Source: Prevotella sp. P2-180 (GTDB lineage Bacteria > Bacteroidota > Bacteroidia > Bacteroidales > Bacteroidaceae). From it: 64,000 bases of DNA. The translations under genes were made by a program, and so were the position numbers. The notes beneath the pieces were generated by a model, which was not told where the DNA came from, made no database searches, and worked only from the letters and a program-made list of their open reading frames with translations. The DNA lies in contig NZ_NPJI01000114.1 of the NCBI RefSeq assembly GCF_002251435.1, positions 1-64,000 of the forward strand, in the 5' to 3' direction. Shown here one piece after another: positions 24,558 through 33,432 of this stretch (positions within the stretch are counted from its first letter, which is position 1; each line of letters opens with the position of its first letter).

Positions 24558-25358
24558 TTATAATTTCCTCAATTCCCAGAAAGTGACTGCGGCAGCGGCG
24601 GCTACATTTAGAGAATCTACGGAATGGGACATGGGGATGCGCACCACGTAATCGGCGGAATTTATCACGTGGGCGGGCAGTCCGTCGCCTTCTGTCCCCA
24701 TTATGACAGCCAAACGCTCTATTGTCTTCAGTTCCGGATAATCAAGTGGAATGGAATTGTCGCTTAACGCCATGGCGGCAGTCTTGAAGCCGTATTTGGA
24801 AAGGCTCTGCACCGGCTCGTCAAGCCATGTCCAAGGCACAAGAAACACACTTCCCATCGACACCCTTACGGCTCGACGGTTGAGCGGGTCGCATGAGTCG
24901 CGGGTGAGCAGCACGCCATCGATGCCGAGTGCAGCCGCCGAACGGAAAATGGCACCAATATTTGTGGTGTCGCATACAGCGTCGATCACCACGACCCTAC
25001 AAGCATTGCGGCAAACATTGTCGACAGTGGGAAGATGAGGGCGACGCATAGCACAGAGCACACCACGGGTGAGAGTATACCCAGTGATCGAGGCAAGAAG
25101 GTGACGGTCGCCGGTGTAGATTGGGATATCACCACAACGCGAGATGATGCCGGCGGCATCGCCATTGATATGACGTCGCTCGCAAAGCAGCGATAAAGGC
25201 TGATAGCCGCTGTCAAGGGCAACCTTTATAACCTTCGGACTCTCAACGATAAACACACCACCGTCAGCCATCTGCGACTGCCGCAGCTGGACTTCGGTGA
25301 GAGAATGATATACTTCTATGCCTTGCTGGTCGAGCGAGGTAATTTCCACCAAACTCAT
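24558..25358 (-). CDS. TrmH/SpoU family RNA 2'-O-methyltransferase (266 aa)
   Basis: It is predicted to methylate a ribose in tRNA or rRNA using S-adenosylmethionine. The SPOUT core shows NIGAIFRSAAALGIDGVLLT (motif 1), MGTEGDGLP (motif 2) and IPMSHSVDSLNVAAAAAV (motif 3), which form the trefoil knot. An N-terminal substrate-binding part precedes it. It is the last gene of a six-gene run, with three bases between it and plsC. The exact RNA target cannot be told from sequence. Confidence 0.9.
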   Translation of the reverse strand: MSLVEITSLDQQGIEVYHSLTEVQLRQSQMADGGVFIVESPKVIKVALDSGYQPLSLLCERRHINGDAAGIISRCGDIPIYTGDRHLLASITGYTLTRGVLCAMRRPHLPTVDNVCRNACRVVVIDAVCDTTNIGAIFRSAAALGIDGVLLTRDSCDPLNRRAVRVSMGSVFLVPWTWLDEPVQSLSKYGFKTAAMALSDNSIPLDYPELKTIERLAVIMGTEGDGLPAHVINSADYVVRIPMSHSVDSLNVAAAAAVTFWELRKL

Positions 25359-25361
25359 AAC

Positions 25362-26120
25362 TTACTGATCCGGATTTTCAACATATCCCTGATATTCAGG
25401 CACGAGAGAGCTCATCACGGAGTCGTAGCTCTGGTGCATGATGGCTTGTATATTTCGCGGTCCCTTATCCACTGGATAAATGGGCTGGTGAATAGTGAGC
25501 GAGAGCGGATGCCAGTTTGCAAAGTGCCAGTCTCTTGTACGTGGCATGATGTTGAACGAACCATTGATGGTAATGGGCACTACCGGCAGCTGCAATTCGT
25601 CGGCGAGCATGAACGCACCTTTCTTAAACACGCCCATATGTCCTGTAAACGACCGTGAGCCTTCCGGAAAGACCACGACGCTCATTCCGCTCGACAGTGT
25701 TTTCCTTGCCGTGTCGTAAGTTTCCTTCACCTTGCTTGGTCCGCGTTTGTCCACGAATATCTGATGTGACTTTTTGCATGCGTATCCCACGAATGGAATT
25801 TTTTTCAATTGCCATTTCATCATCCATTTAAAGTTGCGGCAGAGGAAACCGTAGATGAGAAATATGTCGAACGCACCCTGATGGTTTGCAACAAACACGT
25901 AAGAATGTCCTTTTTCCAAATTCTCCTTTCCCTCCACCTTCACCGGCAGAAGAAATATACGTGTGATAATCCATCCCCAGACGTGTCCGGGATAATATCC
26001 CCAAAAATGTCCGTTACCAAGAGTGCATCCTATGGTAATGACGAGTGTTGTAAGGATGGTGGCGACTATAATTACCGGCACTGCCACCAACAACTGGTAG
26101 ATGTAATAGATGTATTTCAT
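25362..26120 (-). CDS. plsC: 1-acyl-sn-glycerol-3-phosphate acyltransferase
   Basis: It adds the second acyl chain to lysophosphatidate in phospholipid synthesis at the inner membrane. An N-terminal membrane helix (about residues 5-30) precedes NHQGAFD (the HX4D catalytic motif, about 80-85) and the VVFPEGSRSF substrate motif near residue 155. It is 252 residues. The gene starts one base after the phosphoesterase stop, in the pyrC-led run. Confidence 0.92.
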   Translation of the reverse strand: MKYIYYIYQLLVAVPVIIVATILTTLVITIGCTLGNGHFWGYYPGHVWGWIITRIFLLPVKVEGKENLEKGHSYVFVANHQGAFDIFLIYGFLCRNFKWMMKWQLKKIPFVGYACKKSHQIFVDKRGPSKVKETYDTARKTLSSGMSVVVFPEGSRSFTGHMGVFKKGAFMLADELQLPVVPITINGSFNIMPRTRDWHFANWHPLSLTIHQPIYPVDKGPRNIQAIMHQSYDSVMSSLVPEYQGYVENPDQ

Positions 26121-26121
26121 A

Positions 26122-27333
26122 TTATATTTTTTTATTGGATTTCCTAAGCGTTATCACCACTATCTCTCCTGGCACTCCAAACCGGAAAGGGATGAATCCT
26201 CCCATGCCTGTGGAGACGTTGATGGCACGGCTGCCTTCGTAGAACATGCCGCCCCACTCTCTGTAGATTAGCTGTACGGGACTCCAGCCAAAGATGGAGA
26301 ACTGCATGGCATGTGTATGACCGCTGAGTGTCAGCTGGGCATTGCTCTGTGGAAGTATCTTGCGTCGCCATGCCGTAGGATCGTGCTGCAGCATGACAAC
26401 GAAAGCCTTACTGTCTACACCTTTCAGCGTGGCGGATACATTGCCATTCTGGGGAAAATGAACGCCGTCGCCGTCGTTGGCCATTCCGGCAATTACGATG
26501 GAGTCGTTGGCGCGGCATACGGAATGGTGTTCGTTAACTAACAGTCGCCAGCCCATCTGCTTCTCAAGACTCATGGTCTCACGCTCGTTAGCCAAACGGG
26601 TGGAGGGGTCGGCATTGATATAGTTTGAGTAGTCGTGATTGCCTAGCACAGAGTACACTCCGTCTACGGCCTTTAGAGACGATAGAGTCTTAAGATGAGG
26701 ATATATCTCTTGGGGCTCGCGGTTCTGCAGGTCGCCGGTAAAGACGATGGCATCAGCACGCTGGGCGTTGATACTGTCAGCAAACTGTTGCAGCAGGTGC
26801 TGGCGTAAGGCATCGTAGGTTCCCACATGTGCGTCTGAGAAATGTACTATACGGTAGCCATCGAAAGATGCAGGCAGCAGCGCCGACCGATATTCTACGT
26901 GTCGCACTTTTACCTGTGAAAAGCCTGTCGTACAACCATATACTGCAACATACCAAATAGCGGCAACCAAAATGAAGCCGACTATTCGTCCGTAATTGCG
27001 CGGCTTATGATGTGTTCTTTTAGTCACAGTCCTAATGGTGCGGCTTGTGATATGACCGAGGAATGTACACAGCGCATATATAGCCTTTGGCACCACGATT
27101 GTAGCAAGCAGAAAGAGATAAGTATTCATCAACGAGAAGTCGCGCGGCGCAAAGTCTTTCGACATGACAAGAGCCACCGTTGCGACAATCATCAGCAGCG
27201 ATGGCAGCAGTAGCAATACACACCTTACCTTTCTCACCTTTTTGTCGGCCTTGCTTATTACATATCGTCTGAAAAGCCAAGTGTCTGACAGTATTATTGC
27301 CAATAATATCGGTATGAATATTTTTGTTATCAT
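26122..27333 (-). CDS. Membrane metallophosphoesterase (403 aa)
   Basis: Three or four N-terminal transmembrane helices (about residues 5-150) are followed by a calcineurin-like domain with HFSDAHVG, FTGDLQN, VLGNHDY and LSGHTHAMQ metal-binding motifs. The family resembles YkuE/LpxH-type enzymes that act on phospholipid or lipid-A precursors; the substrate here is unknown. The start overlaps the stop of the MetH-activation gene by four bases, and plsC follows after one base, so a membrane-lipid role is plausible. Confidence 0.88.
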   Translation of the reverse strand: MITKIFIPILLAIILSDTWLFRRYVISKADKKVRKVRCVLLLLPSLLMIVATVALVMSKDFAPRDFSLMNTYLFLLATIVVPKAIYALCTFLGHITSRTIRTVTKRTHHKPRNYGRIVGFILVAAIWYVAVYGCTTGFSQVKVRHVEYRSALLPASFDGYRIVHFSDAHVGTYDALRQHLLQQFADSINAQRADAIVFTGDLQNREPQEIYPHLKTLSSLKAVDGVYSVLGNHDYSNYINADPSTRLANERETMSLEKQMGWRLLVNEHHSVCRANDSIVIAGMANDGDGVHFPQNGNVSATLKGVDSKAFVVMLQHDPTAWRRKILPQSNAQLTLSGHTHAMQFSIFGWSPVQLIYREWGGMFYEGSRAINVSTGMGGFIPFRFGVPGEIVVITLRKSNKKI

Positions 27334-28145
27334 GTCTCTCTCGTTATCGGATTAAGAAACTTTTTCATTATTTCCATAGGCACTCCCCGTCGGAGCGCGT
27401 AGTCGGCGAGTTGGTCTTGGCCTATGGCTCCAATACTGAAATAGCGGGCTTGTGGATGGGCCATCATCAGTCCGCTTACGGAGGCATGCGGTTTCATTGC
27501 CCCGTTTTGTGTGAGCCTCACTCCTATGTCTGCGAAGTGAAGTATGTTGTCGAGCACAAAGTTTAGGCTGGCGTCGGGCAGAGAGGGATAGCCCACGGCG
27601 GGGCGTATGCCTTGGAATTTCTCCACATGCAACTCTTCGATGGTAAGTTGCTCGCAGGGAGCATAACCCCAGTAGGTTCGGCGCACCTCCTCGTGCATTT
27701 TCTCTGCCGTGGCCTCTGCAAGGCGGTCGGCTATGAGCTGCATCATCATACGTTCGAAGTCGTCAGAGGCATATTCTGTCTCAAGGCGTATATCTACTGA
27801 TGTGACAAAAATCCCCATGGTATCTGCAATGCCTTGTTGAATGGGACGAATGAAGTCGGCGAGACAGAGGCATGGGGCAGTGTCGCCCTGTGGTTTCTGC
27901 TGGCGCAACATGGGCAGGCGATGTCCGGAGAAAAGGATGTCGTCACCATCGCTGTTTGCGTCGCCAATGGCAAAGAGGGCGTAGGTGTGGTGGTCGGATT
28001 CGAGGTCTCTCATCCTTTGCACTGCCTGGTGCCGAAGCCGCTGTTGCTCGTCGTGGTCTTTCACTTGCCATGCATGATAGAAATATGCCCAATTTATGTA
28101 TGGCAGTACTTCGCTGATGCGGTATGTGAGGCGTTGTCTGTTCAT
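27330..28145 (-). CDS. Stand-alone MetH (cobalamin-dependent methionine synthase) activation domain
   Basis: The whole 271-residue protein matches the C-terminal reactivation module of MetH. RRTYWGYAP is followed by GIRPAVGYPSLPD, equivalent to RPAPGYPACPD, and then by MKPHASVSGLMMAHPQARYF, the S-adenosylmethionine-binding region. This module reductively methylates oxidised cob(II)alamin. The cobalamin and substrate-binding modules are not in the window, so methionine synthase appears to be split in this organism. It sits between pyrC (12 bases) and the phosphoesterase (four-base overlap). Confidence 0.88.
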   Translation of the reverse strand: MNRQRLTYRISEVLPYINWAYFYHAWQVKDHDEQQRLRHQAVQRMRDLESDHHTYALFAIGDANSDGDDILFSGHRLPMLRQQKPQGDTAPCLCLADFIRPIQQGIADTMGIFVTSVDIRLETEYASDDFERMMMQLIADRLAEATAEKMHEEVRRTYWGYAPCEQLTIEELHVEKFQGIRPAVGYPSLPDASLNFVLDNILHFADIGVRLTQNGAMKPHASVSGLMMAHPQARYFSIGAIGQDQLADYALRRGVPMEIMKKFLNPITRET

Positions 28146-28157
28146 TTGCCTTAACTA

Positions 28158-29495
28158 TTACTCCCTGAATCTCACGGCTTCCGCCGCATTGGTGTCTACG
28201 ATATGACCGTTGGCAAATACTGTTTTTCCGTTGCAGAAAGTGCGCTCTACTCTCCACGAGAAGGTGTGTCCCTCGAATGGTGTCCATCCGCATTTGCTCA
28301 TTACATTGTCGGCTCTCACTGTCCATGGCTCCACCTTACGCACCATCACAAGATCGGCCTTGTATCCTTTTCTTATGAAGCCGCGTTTTGACACGTTGAA
28401 TATCTTTGCCGGATTGTGACACATGAGTTCCACAAGTCGTTCCATGCTTATCACACCTTGGTCGAGGAGTTCGAGCATAGAGAGCAATGAGTATTGTATC
28501 GAGGGCATGCCAGAGGCGGCTTTGGCAGCACCTCCTAGTTTGTCGGATAGCAGGTGAGGCGCATGGTCGGTGGCCACAACGCTAATTCTGCCATCGGCAA
28601 GCGCCTTACGCAGCTCGGCCTGGTCTTCGGCTGTCTTTATAGACGGGTTCACCTTTATGAGAGTGCCGATCCGGGCATAGTCGCGGTCATTAAACATCAG
28701 ATGTCCTATCACAGCTTCGGTTGTGATATTTTTGTCGTCCGGCCGCAACAGATTCAGTTCCTCTCGAGTGGAGATGTGTGCCAAATGCAGCTGTGTGCCG
28801 TGCCGGCGTGCCATATCCACTGCAACCTTTGAACATTCCACGCAAGCCTCGCGGCTACGTATCTCAGGATGGTGTGTCACGTCAGGATCGTTGCCATAAA
28901 GTCGTTTTGCTTCTGCCATGTTGGCATTGATTATGGCAGTGTCTTCACAATGTGTCATTATGGGCATGTTGGCTGTGGCGAATATTTGGTCGAGGGTTTG
29001 TTTCTTGTCCACAAGCATATTGCCTGTCGATGAGCCCATAAAGAGTTTTATTCCTGGCACTATGTGTGGGTCAAGGCTTGAAAACTGGGCGATATTGTCA
29101 TTAGTGGCTCCAAAGAAGAAAGAATAGTTCACTACGCTTTCACGCCTTGCTATGTCGAACTTCTGCATCAGCGCATCCACTGAGGTGGTTTGAGGCACTG
29201 TGTTTGGCATGTCAAAATATGTGGTGACTCCTCCTGCGGCAGCAGCTCTCGACTCTGTCGCGATGTCTGCTTTTTGTGTCAGTCCGGGCTGGCGGAAATG
29301 CACGTGGTCGTCGATGACACCAGGCAAAAGGAAACAGCCCGTGGCATCCACTACATTAATGTCGTGAGTTGCCTTGGGCTGTTGGTCTGTAGCTTCCTTA
29401 CCGATGTAACATATAACGTCTTCGTTTATCAAGACGTCAATATTTTCTATTACCCCGTCGGTTACGACGGTGGCATTCTTTATCAGTGTGGTCAT
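28158..29495 (-). CDS. pyrC: Dihydroorotase
   Basis: It closes carbamoyl-aspartate to dihydroorotate in pyrimidine synthesis. It is the class I amidohydrolase type: DHVHFRQPG (metal-binding HxH, about residues 60-70), a metal-bridging Lys region (GIKLFMGSSTGNM), MTHCED, HLAHIST and a DHAPH aspartate motif are all present. The length of 445 is as expected. It heads a close run with the MetH-activation, phosphoesterase, plsC and SpoU genes and lies 21 bases after the lipoprotein gene. Confidence 0.95.
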   Translation of the reverse strand: MTTLIKNATVVTDGVIENIDVLINEDVICYIGKEATDQQPKATHDINVVDATGCFLLPGVIDDHVHFRQPGLTQKADIATESRAAAAGGVTTYFDMPNTVPQTTSVDALMQKFDIARRESVVNYSFFFGATNDNIAQFSSLDPHIVPGIKLFMGSSTGNMLVDKKQTLDQIFATANMPIMTHCEDTAIINANMAEAKRLYGNDPDVTHHPEIRSREACVECSKVAVDMARRHGTQLHLAHISTREELNLLRPDDKNITTEAVIGHLMFNDRDYARIGTLIKVNPSIKTAEDQAELRKALADGRISVVATDHAPHLLSDKLGGAAKAASGMPSIQYSLLSMLELLDQGVISMERLVELMCHNPAKIFNVSKRGFIRKGYKADLVMVRKVEPWTVRADNVMSKCGWTPFEGHTFSWRVERTFCNGKTVFANGHIVDTNAAEAVRFRE

Positions 29496-29516
29496 TACTT
29501 ATAAAATGAAGTATGT

Positions 29517-30308
29517 TTACTTTATTGAGTCGGCTTTTTGTTGGATTACCGTAGGCAGATTGTTGACTCTGGTAGTGTCGGCAACAACAGGTTTTGCCGG
29601 TGATCCATCAGGTTCCAATCCCTGCATTCTTGCCTCGTTTTCAGTGGCGGTCTTGTAATAGTCGCTTACGTAGGGGTCGTTTTTGAACTTCTCCGTTGCC
29701 TTGCTCATGATATCCTCTATCTGCGGTGTGAGTATTGGGTATTGGTATCCGCTCGTGATCATCATGAACACACCTGGACCGAGCACGTTGTCAAAGTTCT
29801 CAATAATAAAAGATGTGACGAGTTGGTCTTCTTCCTTTGCTATTTTCTCTGCTTCGATACTGAGTTTTTGATTTATCTCGTCTTCATCGATGCCTTCAAG
29901 CATCATTTGGCTTTGTTTGTGTGCGAGCTCGTTCATGCGATTGTCGAGCTGGCTGTGCTTGTCAATAAAGTCGTAGAGTTTTTCGTTGAGTGGTGTTCCG
30001 CCAACCTTTTGACTTGCATTGTCAATTTTAATTACTATCTCACCTTCCTCCAATACCACAGGCATAATACTTTGGTCATCCATAAAAAGGTTGACCATAC
30101 GCACAGTGTCGAGAGTTCCCGTGAAGTGGAATTGTCCATGAACCACGTCACAAGAATCTATGTTTTTAAGTTCGTTGTTCTTTATGGCCTTAAGATAAAG
30201 CTTACTGCCATCGAGCGACGAAACAGACGACGACCCCTGCACGTTATACTGTCCTGTGCAAGAGATGAGAAGTGCCATAAAGGCGAGAGTGTATAAAATT
30301 TTCTTCAT
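29517..30308 (-). CDS. DUF4369 lipoprotein (263 aa)
   Basis: The start is placed at MKKILYT, giving a lipoprotein signal with lipobox LLISC (Cys about residue 17). The N-terminal half is a DUF4369-like beta domain (SSLDGSKLYLKAIKNNEL, FHFTGTLDTVRMVNLFMDD), usually fused to thioredoxin-like modules in Bacteroidota. Here the C-terminal half is helical and lacks a CxxC thioredoxin motif. Its location would be the periplasm or outer membrane. A TACATTTG -7 element lies about 30 bases upstream (30345-30338). Function is unknown. Confidence 0.8.
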   Translation of the reverse strand: MKKILYTLAFMALLISCTGQYNVQGSSSVSSLDGSKLYLKAIKNNELKNIDSCDVVHGQFHFTGTLDTVRMVNLFMDDQSIMPVVLEEGEIVIKIDNASQKVGGTPLNEKLYDFIDKHSQLDNRMNELAHKQSQMMLEGIDEDEINQKLSIEAEKIAKEEDQLVTSFIIENFDNVLGPGVFMMITSGYQYPILTPQIEDIMSKATEKFKNDPYVSDYYKTATENEARMQGLEPDGSPAKPVVADTTRVNNLPTVIQQKADSIK

Positions 30309-30404
30309 AATAAATATCATTCCGTTGAATTTACGTACAAATGTACTAAAGAAACCCGAAGTAACGAAATATTTTTATGCTATTTAAAACATTCGAGCTT
30401 TATT

Positions 30405-30809
30405 TTATGATTTTTTTTCTTCTTTGGCAATTTCTTTGTCTATTCGGAAGTATGAGTACAACTGAAGCAAAGCTGCTAAGAATAATGTCACAACCCAATT
30501 GTTGTGGATGTATTGGGCATACGTGAGCGCATTGAACCCGAACATGTTTTCCTGGTTGGCAAACATCAGAAACGCAGTGGCGATGAAAAGGACATCGCTG
30601 AATATCAGCATCTGTCTTAGCCTAATGATAGAGATGTTTGTTCCTTCGTATGACTGTTTGAACTGCATAAGCACAAATGCTGCCACTCCCATAGAAAAGA
30701 GATATGGCGCCCAGGACATATTCAAAATATTTGCCAACACACCGGCAACTATTAAAATAGCACCGGCAATGAAAATTGCATTTTCTACTTTGTTCAGCTG
30801 TTTGATCAT
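30405..30809 (-). CDS. Small integral membrane protein, unknown (134 aa)
   Basis: Four hydrophobic helices (about residues 10-35, 37-55, 68-85 and 102-120) are separated by short charged loops. No signal peptide and no recognised domain are seen. It is the last gene of the yccA/ftsB-like run, 14 bases after the septum-formation gene. Confidence 0.7.
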   Translation of the reverse strand: MIKQLNKVENAIFIAGAILIVAGVLANILNMSWAPYLFSMGVAAFVLMQFKQSYEGTNISIIRLRQMLIFSDVLFIATAFLMFANQENMFGFNALTYAQYIHNNWVVTLFLAALLQLYSYFRIDKEIAKEEKKS

Positions 30810-30823
30810 AATTAGTTTTAAGA

Positions 30824-31138
30824 TTATTTGTCATAGTCACTCAGCACAAAGATATCTTCGTCTTCCTGCTTCATGAAATAATGCTCGCGTGCTATCTCTA
30901 CAACCGCCTTCGGGTCGGTGTCGAGTCTACGGAGCTTGGTGTTGTCACGCTCGTACTGGCCTTGGTAGTATTCTATTTCCTTCGTCAGCTCCGATATCTT
31001 CTGCTTGTTATGGATGTGATTCCATACGCTAGCGTCGCCGACGAAGCCTACAATGACCACGCCGGCAACTATTACTATGATGTATTTCAGAAATCGTGAT
31101 TTGCGCAAGAAAACAGAAATCCAGCCGATATTTTTCAT
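30824..31138 (-). CDS. FtsB/DivIC-type septum formation initiator
   Basis: This 104-residue bitopic protein has one N-terminal transmembrane helix (about residues 18-40) followed by a coiled coil (HNKQKISELTKEIEYYQGQYERD) and a C-terminal EHYFMKQEDEDIFVL, which corresponds to the conserved EexaRe-y-mvkpgE region of FtsB/DivIC. It is expected to join the FtsL-FtsQ divisome subcomplex. It lies 18 bases after the yccA-like gene. Confidence 0.85.
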   Translation of the reverse strand: MKNIGWISVFLRKSRFLKYIIVIVAGVVIVGFVGDASVWNHIHNKQKISELTKEIEYYQGQYERDNTKLRRLDTDPKAVVEIAREHYFMKQEDEDIFVLSDYDK

Positions 31139-31156
31139 TACACCTTATTTATTTAA

Positions 31157-31879
31157 TTAGTCTCTCTTCGAGCCGAGAATGCGGAGAAGATAGATAAAGA
31201 GGTTGATGAAATCAAGATAAAGGGTAAGAGCTCCAAGAAGGGCAAGTTTTTGACCTTGCTCGCCTCCTGCTCCTTGGGAAAGGAGCATCTCCTTAATTTT
31301 CTGGGAGTCATATGCGGTGAGACCAACGAAGACGAATACGCCTACGTAGCTGATTATCATCGACATACCTTCACTGCCAATAAACATGTTGACGATAGTG
31401 GCAATGATGATGCCTATGAGAGCCATAAACAATAAGCGGCCTATCGAAGTGAGGTCTTTCTTCGTGGTATAGCCAAAGATGGCCATCGCGGCAAAGGTGC
31501 CGGCGGTGATGAAGAAAACACTGGTGATGGATGACATCGTATAGGCAAGGAAAATGAACGAGAGAAGGGCACCGTTAATTACCGAATAGGCAACGAACAT
31601 GAGGGTCGCCGTGGTGAGTGACAAACGATTGATGGCACCACTCACTCCAAACACAAGGGCGAACTCGGCTATGACAAGACCAAAGAATAGCACCTTGTTG
31701 GTGGCCAAGGCCATGAGAAGACCTGGACTGGTGGCCACGCCATATGCCGTTGCTCCTGTAAGAACGAGGGCAAGAGTCATCCAAACATAAACTTTTCTCA
31801 TCAATGCTGGAAAGGCTGACGAAAGAAACAATTCTTTGTCATGGGCAGCTGTATCCAACTGAAAATTGTTGTAATTCAT
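31157..31879 (-). CDS. Bax inhibitor-1/YccA family membrane protein
   Basis: Seven transmembrane helices in 240 residues, with AFPALMRKVYVWMTLALVLTG at the start and the family's FVFVGLTAYDSQKIK in the sixth helix region, identify the BI-1/YccA group. Bacterial members act as pH-sensitive calcium leak channels or as modulators of FtsH. A good promoter lies about 35 bases upstream. It leads a three-gene run. Confidence 0.9.
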   Translation of the reverse strand: MNYNNFQLDTAAHDKELFLSSAFPALMRKVYVWMTLALVLTGATAYGVATSPGLLMALATNKVLFFGLVIAEFALVFGVSGAINRLSLTTATLMFVAYSVINGALLSFIFLAYTMSSITSVFFITAGTFAAMAIFGYTTKKDLTSIGRLLFMALIGIIIATIVNMFIGSEGMSMIISYVGVFVFVGLTAYDSQKIKEMLLSQGAGGEQGQKLALLGALTLYLDFINLFIYLLRILGSKRD

Positions 31880-31912
31880 ATTCTATATACGTTTAATTAA
31901 TAAATGCGAATA

Positions 31913-31944
31913 CAAAGTTACTACTTTTCATTTGAAAATGCAAG
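31913..31944 (-). promoter_or_regulatory. Promoter of the YccA-family run
   Basis: On the reverse strand TAACTTTG (31920-31913) and CTTG (31944-31941) are exactly 20 bases apart. Confidence 0.65.
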
Positions 31945-32012
31945 AAAACATCCAATCTTATAGCATTTTTTGCAGATTATTTTAGTATCTTTAATTATTT
32001 AACGTCTTTTTC

Positions 32013-32044
32013 CTTGCGAAAACAAATAAAACTCACTAACTTTG
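32013..32044 (+). promoter_or_regulatory. Promoter of the GNAT gene and possibly lutABC
   Basis: CTTG (32013-32016) and TAACTTTG (32037-32044) are spaced by 20 bases. The GNAT ATG is 27 bases downstream. lutA starts only 26 bases after the GNAT stop, so the lut genes may share this promoter. Confidence 0.65.
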
Positions 32045-32071
32045 CAGTGTTGAATACTTAAATGTTTAAAC

Positions 32072-32665
32072 ATGGACAACGACAACATTATTATTCGCTT
32101 GGCAAGACCCGACGAAGCAGAACACGTGGCAAAACTGATAATGACTGCCATGACTGAAGAATGTTGCCTTTGGTTCTGCGGCAAAGACCACGACATAGGC
32201 GACTTTCACAAGGTCATGACCGAACTCGTAAAGCAAGAAGACAGTCAGTATAGCTTCCTAAACACGCTTTGTGCCGTTGACAGTCACGACAACATTGTGG
32301 GAATTCTTACAAGTTATGACGGTGGAAGACTGCATGAATTTAGACAGAGGTTTATTGAAGCTGCAAAGATGGCATGGGGTATAGACCACAGCAACATTCC
32401 AGACGAAACCGGACCTGGCGAATTGTATCTCGACTCCTTGGCCGTAGAACCTTCAAGCCGTGGGAAGGGCATAGCATCAAAACTGATCGAGGCAAGCGTG
32501 GACAAGGCGCGGAAGATGGGATTACCCTTCACCGGCCTCCTCGTAGACACTTCCAATCCACGAGCCGAAGCCCTCTACACAAGACTAGGATTCAGGGTGG
32601 AAGGCACTAACCAATGGGGCGGACACCCTATGAGGCACATGGTGAAGTTAACTTCAAATAGATAA
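32072..32665 (+). CDS. GNAT N-acetyltransferase (197 aa)
   Basis: This cytoplasmic acyl-CoA N-acyltransferase has LDSLAVEPSSRGKGIASKLIEA, the acetyl-CoA pyrophosphate-binding motif, near residues 124-145, and the C-terminal NPRAEALYTRLGFRVEG. The substrate is unknown. It lies immediately upstream of lutABC on the same strand, so co-transcription is likely, although no functional link to lactate is known. Confidence 0.88.
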   Translation: MDNDNIIIRLARPDEAEHVAKLIMTAMTEECCLWFCGKDHDIGDFHKVMTELVKQEDSQYSFLNTLCAVDSHDNIVGILTSYDGGRLHEFRQRFIEAAKMAWGIDHSNIPDETGPGELYLDSLAVEPSSRGKGIASKLIEASVDKARKMGLPFTGLLVDTSNPRAEALYTRLGFRVEGTNQWGGHPMRHMVKLTSNR

Positions 32666-32691
32666 AAACAATATATTTATATATACACAAC

Positions 32692-33432
32692 ATGAAAATA
32701 GGACTTTTTATTCCTTGTTATGTCGATGCACTCTACCCAGAGGTAGGCGTGGCCACATACAAGCTCCTCAAAAACCTTGGTGTTGAAGTGGAATACCCGC
32801 TTGACCAGACATGCTGCGGACAGCCTATGGCCAATGCCGGATTTGAGGAAATGGGCAAGAAGGTTGCAGTCTCGTTCGACGAGAAATTCTCTTCTTTCGA
32901 CTATGTAGTAGCACCGTCAGCCAGCTGTGCTGCTTTTGTAAAACTAAACCATCCGAGAATGCTCGGAGAACACAAACACGAATGTATGGCGTCAGACAAA
33001 ATCATGGACGTAGTGGAATTCATTCACGACGTGCTGAAACCGAAGTCGCTGCCAGGACGTTTTCCACACGTGGTCAGCGTACACAACTCCTGCCACGGAG
33101 TGCGCGAACTAGGCCTGTCTTCACCAAGCGAACGAAACGTGGAGAAATTCTCAAAGATTAAAGACCTTTTGAAAATGGTTGACGGGATAACAGTGAAAGA
33201 ACCGGAACGTCCCGACGAGTGTTGCGGATTTGGCGGCATGTTCTCTGTGGAGGAACCTGACGTGTCAGTACAAATGGGCACCGACAAGCTAGAACGCCAC
33301 ATAGCCACTGGTGCCGAATACATCACAGGTCCCGACTCCTCATGCCTCATGCACATGCAGGGCATTGCCAAACGCTTGGGTAAACCAATTCAATTCATTC
33401 ATGTAGTACAGATTCTATCAGCAGGACTATGA
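32692..33432 (+). CDS. lutA: Lactate utilisation protein LutA (CCG domain)
   Basis: This is a subunit of the LutABC L-lactate dehydrogenase. Two cysteine-rich CCG domains are visible (DQTCCGQP about residue 41; HNSCHGVRELG and DECCGFGGMFSV in the second half), which bind an unusual 4Fe-4S/heterodisulfide-type cluster. The length of 246 is standard. Its stop overlaps the lutB start by four bases. Confidence 0.93.
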   Translation: MKIGLFIPCYVDALYPEVGVATYKLLKNLGVEVEYPLDQTCCGQPMANAGFEEMGKKVAVSFDEKFSSFDYVVAPSASCAAFVKLNHPRMLGEHKHECMASDKIMDVVEFIHDVLKPKSLPGRFPHVVSVHNSCHGVRELGLSSPSERNVEKFSKIKDLLKMVDGITVKEPERPDECCGFGGMFSVEEPDVSVQMGTDKLERHIATGAEYITGPDSSCLMHMQGIAKRLGKPIQFIHVVQILSAGL

